Below, piece by piece: positions 57,601-64,000 of a stretch of DNA of 64,000 bases. Source of the DNA: Pelodera strongyloides (Eukaryota; Nematoda; Chromadorea; Rhabditida; Rhabditidae); contig JAANDG010000036.1 in NCBI GenBank assembly GCA_036852015.1, positions 399,501 to 463,500 of the forward strand, written 5' to 3'. Made by a program: the position numbers and the translations under genes. Below the pieces are notes generated by a model, which was not told where the DNA came from, ran no database searches, and saw only the letters and a program-made list of their open reading frames with translations. Position 1 is the stretch's first letter, and the number at the start of each line of letters is the position of its first letter.

Positions 57601-60417
57601 AAAGTAAATCAAAAACCTGGTGTCTCGTCCGCTTGAACCTTTTGAAGATCCGCATCCAAAACAGCCCATCCTCCATACATACACGCGGCAACCAAACGGC
57701 CATTATCGTGCTGCTCGATATTCCAAACACCGCCGGACAACTAAAGCTAAAGCGGTATGGCCCGTGGTTTTGTAATGAATACTGACAACAGCAATAAAAT
57801 GCACTATATGCAAATTGCGATCCGTATGTGCCCTTCCCGCAAACGTGGGCATCGAAATTTGCGTATAATACATGGGAGTACTCTAAGGTAATATTTTGAG
57901 GATATTCTGGGACGCCTAACAGTTCAACTTATTTCTTTGGTTTTCTCACCTTTCTCATACCCATTAAAAGATATATGTAAATAAAAGGTAACATACAATA
58001 AAACGTACCTTATTTTCCTTTAAAACCTCTTTCAAATTTCTCCTGTCAAATAACCTCACGTGATCGTCGTAAGAACCAGTCAGTATCAAGTACTCATCTC
58101 TAAAGAAGCAAAGACTTCAAAAATGGTACAAAATGGTACAGCTCTGTTATTTGGGAATATGAAGGTAAGTATGTCCCGTCAGGGAAAGAGTCGTACCTGA
58201 CTCGGGTCTACATCTGTAGCAAAACATAAATCGAAATACCGGCCGGTTTTTGAAACGTATCGAGTCACCAGCATTCTTATGCAGCTTATGCAAATCAACT
58301 AGAATAAAAAATCGAGCTAAATTCGAGTAAATTAGCATAAATACGTAAGAATTCAGTTGTCCACAATGCGTTTCAAAAACCGGCCGGTATTCCGCTTTAA
58401 GTTCAACTTCCAAAGCATAAAGCAAACCTTCCCGTCACAAAAGTCACACCGCTGCCAAATATTCTAGTTTGTGAGATTTTCGTGTGCGACGCCAAATCCC
58501 AGAGAATCATGGACGCATCCTCGGCACCAGAGACACAGTACTGAGGCGTGAGGAAAGAACACGTCCATACCTAAATGAGAGGAGAATCAGAAGGGGCAAT
58601 ACTTAGGATGTGCATAGAACTAAAGTTTCAACTAGTTCCACTTGAAAACCACGCCTTGTCGAATTTATGAGCTCCCGGTCAGCACACCAAGTACCGTAGA
58701 CGTTCCATCTATGAGTATGTACATCGCTCCAAGGTTTTCAGAATCTTCTAAGTTACAGTACACAGTAGCGGCAGTACACGGTAGCAGTCTGTACCGTATA
58801 TGCATAAATTGATATTCATCGTAGTACAGCACACGTACAGTACTATTTATTACAAACATTGAAAATTGAAACCCATTATTATAAAGAACAAACGCTCCTC
58901 GCAACCCTCTCCAGTATACGGTAACGAGTGCGCGTCCCATTCGCTAATCACCACTTGGGTATTCAAATCGGCCAGGTACATTTTGCCATTCTTATCCGAA
59001 GTCAGCGCAGCAGAACCGCACAGCGATACGTCCAAAAGCATGGTGTCTAAAACGACAATAAATGCGCGATCTGTCAAGAAACACTAATCATTAGTTGCTC
59101 CCCACTTATCACACTTTAGAAGCGTACTTTTTCATTAAGTCCATATGAGTGAAACGCATCCGCTATTAAAATGCTAAAACCAAGCGGCGCGAGAATAGCG
59201 AGCATAATTGCAAGTCAATCCTACTTAGCGTGCGCGAAATCGGCGAAATCAATACAGTTTGCCGTTTTCGCGTGGCTTGCACGCCAAGTTTCAGCAAACA
59301 CGATTCCCTAGGATAACATGTTCTCATTTCGTGTGATCATGTTCATAGGATCTAGCAATAAACCATTCCCATTCCGTGTTAATTGCATGGGTATGTGGCG
59401 TGGGTAGCGGCGAAAGCAAGGTGCGCAGCGCAAACGTAACTTTTCGCGTAAAGTTTACACCGTAGCTAAAAGAGGTACAATGTCACGACAAAAACAAACT
59501 CACCAGACACTGACATCCCAGCATCAATAGTCAGATCCTTTACATTAGCCACTGAGAGTGAGCCATCGGTTAGAGCCGAAACAACACTATGCGAATTCAT
59601 AAACTCGAATCGAAACACACCGGCCGTTGTCTCAATTACAGAATCCTGAAATAAGGTGTGTTAGGTACCAATTACACAATTTGAGGAGCGATACTAAGCA
59701 TTGTGCCATCACTGGGGAAACTTGGCGACATCGCCGCGCCGAAACGAGGGTCCGCCACAGCGGGGCGGCGCACTGCGCCTAGAGCGCGCGGTCGGCGCGC
59801 CACAGGTGCGCGAAAGGATATTCAACTCAATTGGGCGAACCTGCGGCGTACACTTTGTAGGTTCCGCGGCAAGTCCGCCGTATGTGCGCTCCAGGATGCG
59901 CCCTGAGGCCGCCGTAGGTGCGCCATTTACCACTTGCGCACTCCGGCGCACCCGCCGCGCACCTTAGGCGGAGTGCGCGGCACCGCTGTGGCGGACCCTC
60001 ATTTTTGGCGCGGCGATGTCGCCAAGTTTCACGTTGATAAGTGCGCCAATCGCGCGCCTTCGACAGCTAGAGCTCCGATCGGGCACCAACTTACAAAATG
60101 ATGTATGTCACATGTGAATCAAATGCGCCAAATTGAATTGAACACCTTTCGTGTTTCGCACCTGTGCGAAGTGGGTCGGCAGCGCTGCAGCACACTGGCG
60201 ACTCAATCGTAATCCCTTTGTGCGCGGCGAGTTTTTCGCGTTGCTCTTAATTAGATATATTCACAAATACCTTTACAAGATCGTGACTCATGACGTGCAG
60301 GGCGCCTGTTCGTTGTTCACCTTCAGATTGCAATTGATAAGTGGACACAACCAGCGCTTCGGGTAAATGAAACCTGGCGAAGGCTGGACGCTGTTCCAAT
60401 ATTTTGGTTCTCCGCAT
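54656..60417 (-). CDS. DPH7: DPH7 (diphthine methylesterase, WD40) homologue, 9 exons
   Basis: Exons in transcription order: 60417-60271, 59645-59504, 59046-58906, 58747-58695, 58570-58428, 58099-58009, 57740-57617, 54800-54730, 54685-54656; 942 bases, 313 residues, all phases consistent. DPH7 removes a methyl ester from methylated diphthine on elongation factor 2, allowing the final amidation to diphthamide. WD40 signatures are [12 protein letters not shown] and [16 protein letters not shown]7-type landmarks are LVVSTYQL near the N-terminus, SEWDAH, GGVWNIE followed by [13 protein letters not shown], and [20 protein letters not shown] near the end. It is shorter than human DPH7 (about 450 residues from memory), mainly through a missing C-terminal insert. 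The 53-base exon 4 was found because the flanking exons cannot join in frame without it. The tiny last exon (LDHPEWTIL) is the least certain. A retrotransposon occupies intron 7. Confidence 0.82.
54880..54990 (-). mobile_element. Retroelement 3'-end fragment, second copy
   Basis: Matches 51905-51998 (ATTGACACATTA, CATCATATAAAATGATGATG, GGTTGGCAAATTAAG). It lies in DPH7 intron 7, left of the LINE. Confidence 0.6.
55586..56662 (-). pseudogene. LINE reverse transcriptase, C-terminal frame
   Basis: 358 residues overlapping the previous frame by 8 bases and continuing the same protein ([11 protein letters not shown]). It shows palm [15 protein letters not shown], the active-site FADDCKIY (an F-x-D-D form) and the thumb and C-terminal region typical of CR1/jockey-type LINEs ([13 protein letters not shown]). 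It is otherwise intact to its stop, so decay has barely begun apart from the frameshift and 5' truncation. Confidence 0.88.
56655..57461 (-). pseudogene. LINE reverse transcriptase, N-terminal frame
   Basis: 268 residues covering the RT fingers and first palm motif. Visible motifs are [54 protein letters not shown], and the palm A motif [12 protein letters not shown] with its catalytic Asp. The frame stops shortly after [11 protein letters not shown], where RT should continue, so a one-base indel interrupts the original protein. Confidence 0.85.
58225..58401. mobile_element. MITE family A copy in DPH7 intron 5
   Basis: Begins ATCGAAATACCGGCCGGTTT and ends CCGGCCGGTATTCCGCTTTAA, between the exons at 58428 and 58099. 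Confidence 0.85.
59704..60037. mobile_element. GC-rich foldback element (~330 bp) in DPH7 intron 1
   Basis: Left AAACTTGGCGACATCGCCGC... is mirrored at the right by GCGGCGATGTCGCCAAGTTT. The next blocks (GAGGGTCCGCCACAGCGG against CCGCTGTGGCGGACCCTC) also pair. Its GC content is far above its surroundings. The overlapping frames on both strands here are by-products of the palindrome. Confidence 0.85.
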
Positions 60418-60428
60418 TCTGAAGTAGG
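60418..60428 (-). promoter_or_regulatory. Splice acceptor one base from the DPH7 start codon (candidate SL trans-splice site)
   Basis: On the minus strand CTACTTCAG is followed by a single A and then the ATG at 60415-60417. As for the OSCP1 gene, this arrangement suggests spliced-leader addition. Confidence 0.5.
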
Positions 60429-60459
60429 CTTAATTACCCAGGCTTTACGCATGACATTA

Positions 60460-61190
60460 CTCTTGTTACGGTGTTTTAAACCATAAAACATCGTGACAAG
60501 AGAACAACACAGCGTTTTCATTCAAACAAAGTATCGTCACGGCCTTTTAGGCCACAAAACATCGTGAGAAGCGGAAATCACGATGTTTTCAATCAAGAAA
60601 CCCCACGCCACGGTGTTTTAGTCCAAGCGTGGAAACGTAAAAAGAGAAAACCACGGTGTTTCAATCAATAAATATCTTATCACGGTGTTTTATTTAGTGC
60701 ACAAAACACCGTAACCAGAGGAAATCACGGTGTTCTAAATCAATCATCTTGTCACGACATCATAGTCCATAAAACACCGTGACAAGATAAGATCACGGTA
60801 TTTCACTCAATCAATATCTTATCACGGTGTTTTATTTAGTGCACAAAACATCGTGACAAGAGGAAACCACGGTGTTTTCAATCATTTAACATATCATCAC
60901 GACGAGAAAACACCGAGACAAGAAAAAAACCGGTGTTGACCAGTCAACATGTCGCCACGGTGTTCTAGCCAAGAGGAAACCACGATGTTTTCGATAAAAA
61001 GTTTTCATTCACGGTGTTCCCAAGCAACCAACGTCTCAACATAATGTTTACGTGTGTAAATAGACCGTCAAACGTTGGAAAAACACCGTACGTTCTCTTT
61101 CTGAAAAAAAAAACGCCGTGAAAGAGTGAACATCACGGTGTTTTCAATCAATCAACATCACAACGTTTTAAAAGGGTCGTGACAAGATAA
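60460..61190. repeat. Degenerate minisatellite with ACACCGTG/CACGGTGT dyads
   Basis: The motif (A)TCACGGTGTTTT(C/A) followed by AATCAATCAACAT and its mirror AAAACACCGTGACAAG alternate many times at variable spacing of about 40-70 bases. Units differ by 10-25 percent. It lies between the MED11-like and DPH7 genes. Confidence 0.8.
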
Positions 61191-61582
61191 AGAACTGCAA
61201 TTACACAATCGACTACCTCATAGTCATACACAAATGCAAACGATCAAAATAAACAATAGTGTTCCTCGGCAACGACTATCGTACCATGAGACCAACAAAC
61301 AAGGATTGTGACTTTCTTTATTTAAACGAAATGAAACAAACATAAGCAAAGGAAAACAGACCTGATAGGACCATGTTTCAAAAAGTCAAAACTCACAGTC
61401 ACTAACCCTCTGAATCGGAAACGTGTTATAAATATACAAGATAAAGAGAAAGTGACATCAACGATGCACTGCTAGCATATAAAAAAAGTAATGAGATAAC
61501 CACTCACATAGAAGATTGTACTTCCAAATCGCGGGTACAGCTCGGCTCGGAATTTATATTGAAGTAAATATCAATTAAACAC
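61191..61582. other. Spacer with no recognised gene
   Basis: AT-rich. Two GTGAGT-like donors on the minus strand (near 61398 and 61508) have no acceptable exon attached. Confidence 0.35.
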
Positions 61583-61755
61583 GTTAAAGCGAAATGCCAG
61601 CTCCTTTGGAAAATTTGCATATGATAAGCAAATCCTATGTATCCTATGCTAATTTTGTACGATTGCCGTGGACGATCGTACAAAATTAGCATAGGATACA
61701 TAGGATTTGCTTATCATATGCAAATTTTCCAAAGGAGCTGGCATTTCGCTTTAAT
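61583..61755. mobile_element. Foldback MITE family B, near-perfect palindrome
   Basis: GTTAAAGCGAAATGCCAGCT on the left and AGCTGGCATTTCGCTTTAAT on the right. The two halves are almost exact complements over about 80 bases, including GCAAATCCTATGTATCCTAT. Confidence 0.9.
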
Positions 61756-61858
61756 AAAGGGAAATCTATATAAAAATATACAAGAGCAAAGGTCAAATAG
61801 ATGAAGTATGGCCCATACAAGAGTAGGGGCCCCGTTTCGACCCCAGTCGGACACGGGG

Positions 61859-62055
61859 GATTTAAAGCGAAATACCAGCCGGTTTTTGAAACGCACTGCG
61901 TACACTTGCTTTTTTTATGCAGCATGTGCAAATGAGCAAGAATTAGAATAAAACCAATAAAAACTAGACCTCAGTAGATCCCACTTTGCATAAATGCATA
62001 GGAATGCAAGTTCTTGAGATGCGTTTCGAAAACCGGCCGGTATTTCGCTTTAAGA
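61859..62055. mobile_element. MITE family A copy
   Basis: Begins TTTAAAGCGAAATACCAGCC and ends CCGGCCGGTATTTCGCTTTAA, about 100 bases from the family B element. Confidence 0.85.
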
Positions 62056-62548
62056 GTACAAAAGGAATAAAGGAAGCTGGTGGAGCAGAAAGGATAAAAC
62101 AATATGCAATTAGCAGTGTCTGCTGAATCTGAATACAGCTTATAAGACATAAGATCCAAAGTTACACATAAAAGTTGTCAATATGTTATGCAAAATTGAA
62201 AGGAACGAACCGTCGAATTCATATACAAATACAACTCTTGAGCGCATAAGGAATAAGGACTACGATTGAATTACAATAAATAATAAGCATATATATATAA
62301 TATCAAACCTAATATCATTTAATTGGGATTTAGACTCACTAAACCTGAGCTGAACAAGTATAATCTCTAGCTGTGACGTGTATGTGTAAAATCAAAATTA
62401 AAGAATTTCCAAAATCTATATGAATCAGGACAAGAATAGTGTATAAGTAACCACGAAGTCGAAATTAGAAGCAATTAGCAATCAACAATCGCCACAAACA
62501 AGGATTAATTCACAGTAATTACATACAAAAAAAAAAGAATACCCCATT

Positions 62549-63836
62549 TTATGAAGACGATGTGGCATTCAATGCTTTTTGACGATCACGCTCACATTCT
62601 GCAATTGCCTGTCGCACAAGATTCCTGCAATTGTGCAATTGTGCAATTATTGTTTCTTATAGAAGATGGGAAGATGGCTTTGGTTATCAGGGCGCGTTCG
62701 GGATTGATTTTCCGAAAGGAAACTCGGCCAAATCCTCGTTCGGGATCGACATTTTGGAAACGTTCCAATGCTTGGAGAAAATCAAAAATACAGTATGAAT
62801 TAGCATGGAAAATTTGAAAAATATGCGCGGGAAACGTTTTTCGCAAGCTAATTCATACTGTATTTTTTGTTTTCTCCAAGCATTGGAACGTTTCCAAAAA
62901 GCCCATCCCGAACGAGGATTTGGCCGAGTTTCCTTTCGGAAAATCAATCCCGAACGCGCCCTCAATGATCGGTCTAACGGATTTCCATTTACGGTACAAA
63001 TATAATAATAATAAAACATACTAGAATTATTAGTATTAGTATTATTATATTATTGATTATTCTACATGTTTTAATATAAGAAAATTAATAATAACTAGTA
63101 ACAGAATCCGCATATCAAAAACTATGCGTATTCTTAAGTTCTATGCTCTTTGCTCTAATTTACGAATCAATCTATTCTATAATATAACAACATATAAATC
63201 TACGCTGTCCCCTGCCCCCCGGATTGAATATTGAATGCATCTAGTGCCCATAACAATACCATAAAGCGTTGACAAACAGGAGGAACCGGGTAGAATATAC
63301 TAATACGAATTAATGAATACCTGGCATTGCTGATGTTTCTCTTCAGTCGTTCTGTGCACATCTTATTCCCAGTATATGACGGTCGGATATCCTGCAAAAG
63401 TAAATTACTTAGCTTAATCAACAACGCTATATACTATAATATCCCATGTATTATCCTGCACCTTAGAACCTACCCTTACCCTTTGTCCTACCAAATTTGG
63501 AGGGGATCAAGAACATTCTGAGTCGGTAATCAGTAACCAATCATTGTTAGGCACCACCTACCGTCCCAAACCAAACATAGTTTCTTGTCAGTTTTTGAAG
63601 CGTGTGCTGTGATGGACACCCGCATTCCTATGTGTATGCTAAGTGAGCTCAATTTTTTATTCCATCTCTTTTGCACATCTTTGACTCATTTGTACATGAC
63701 GCATGGGAATGAATGCAGTTATCCAAAAATTGTTTCAAAAACCGGCGATTAAAAAAAAGAGGAAAAAAAGAAGGAAACGTACCCGTGAGCACTCCTCCAG
63801 ATAATGAAGTACCTGTTGGTATGTGGAACCATTCAC
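62549..63836 (-). CDS. mdt-11: Probable Mediator subunit MED11, last three exons (5' part outside the window)
   Basis: Minus-strand exons 63836-63783, 63391-63321 and 62624-62549 join in phase to give 66 residues plus stop, all with good GT-AG borders. The chain is helical and polar: TYQQVLHYLEEC, then RPSYTGNKMCTERLKRNI, then ARNLVRQAIAECERDRQ. From memory the end of human MED11 shows the same spacing of YSSRKDCQMALKR, AR and the final CE. MED11 is a small (about 117 residues) helical subunit of the Mediator head that helps connect RNA polymerase II and TFIIH. The recognised stretch is short and the N-terminal half is missing, so another small helical protein remains possible. Confidence 0.5.
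62688..62962. mobile_element. Foldback element (~275 bp) in the intron before the last MED11-like exon
   Basis: GGGCGCGTTCGGGATTGATT on the left is mirrored by AATCAATCCCGAACGCGCCC on the right. The arms of about 120 bases pair through ACGTTCCAATGCTTGGAGAA to a loop near 62825. It reaches to within about 65 bases of the exon acceptor. Confidence 0.9.
63560..63765. mobile_element. Eroded MITE family A relic
   Basis: TTGTCAGTTTTTGAAGCGTG, GAGCTCAATTTTTTATTCCA and TTTCAAAAACCGGCGATTAA occur in family A order with many mismatches. It lies in the intron between the first two MED11-like exons. Confidence 0.5.
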
Positions 63837-64000
63837 CTAAATAAAGTCGCATAAGCATTCATAAATAAAATTTAAGACAATTTTGAACTGAAAAAAACTG
63901 CATACAGGAATAAGGTTTACGAACGTTTAAGGTGCACGATTTATGTGGCTTATTTTGTTAAACAAACAGAGTGAGAATGGAAACGAAATTCGTTTAATAA

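Noticed and set aside
58428..59046. First suspicion that DPH7 is a frameshifted pseudogene
   Set aside because: The apparent frame break between the exons at 59046-58906 and 58570-58428 disappears when the splice-flanked 53-base exon at 58695-58747 is included.
59701..59967. Overlapping frames of 67-88 residues on both strands, Arg/Ala/Pro-rich
   Set aside because: They arise from the GC-rich palindrome and differ only because it reads open in several frames.
61504..61701. Possible minus-strand exon ending at a GTGAGT donor near 61508
   Set aside because: No acceptor of matching phase, and it overlaps the family B palindrome. It fits neither DPH7 nor the MED11-like gene.

Overview
This is a eukaryotic window and almost certainly a nematode. 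The coding exons are short, with GT-AG introns whose acceptors fit TTTTCAG. Interstitial arrays of TTAGGC, the nematode telomere unit, occur at several places. Two genes have a splice acceptor abutting or one base from the start ATG, as expected for spliced-leader trans-splicing. The species cannot be named from what I can see. All exon models below come from reading ORFs, splice sites and phases by eye. The three complete gene models close in frame.

Layout. Positions 1-409 (minus) hold the 5' end of a probable LINE ORF1, preceded upstream by eleven 17-bp tandem monomers. Positions 700-6200 are repeat-rich sequence without a recognised gene. From 6289 to 53404 (plus) runs one giant gene of 68 inferred coding exons (8481 nt, 2826 residues): a type I membrane cadherin with about 25 extracellular cadherin repeats, no EGF or laminin-G modules, one transmembrane helix and a ~200-residue tail. 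This is the architecture of Dachsous (C. elegans cdh-1). Its 9.9-kb intron 14 contains a complete gene on the opposite strand, an OSCP1 homologue (10 exons, 400 residues, 19585-25088). Convergent to the cadherin, at 54656-60417 (minus), lies a WD40 gene that matches DPH7, the diphthine methyl esterase of the diphthamide pathway (9 exons, 313 residues). Its seventh intron carries a 5'-truncated, frameshifted non-LTR retrotransposon. At the right edge (62549-63836, minus) are the last three exons of a gene that looks like Mediator subunit MED11.

Introns and spacers are packed with non-autonomous transposons. There are several MITE families whose ends begin TTAAAG, near-perfect foldback elements up to 500 bp, a 2.4-kb inverted-repeat element, tRNA-derived SINE pieces, LINE 3' ends, and long GA/CT microsatellites. 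Most of the foldbacks lie inside transcribed introns.

The genes are not a pathway. The cadherin acts in planar polarity and adhesion, OSCP1 is a conserved protein of uncertain biochemistry, DPH7 modifies elongation factor 2, and MED11 belongs to the Mediator head. Points of interest are the nested antisense gene, the runs of cadherin repeats without calcium-linker motifs, the retrotransposon inside DPH7, and the dense dsRNA-forming hairpins.
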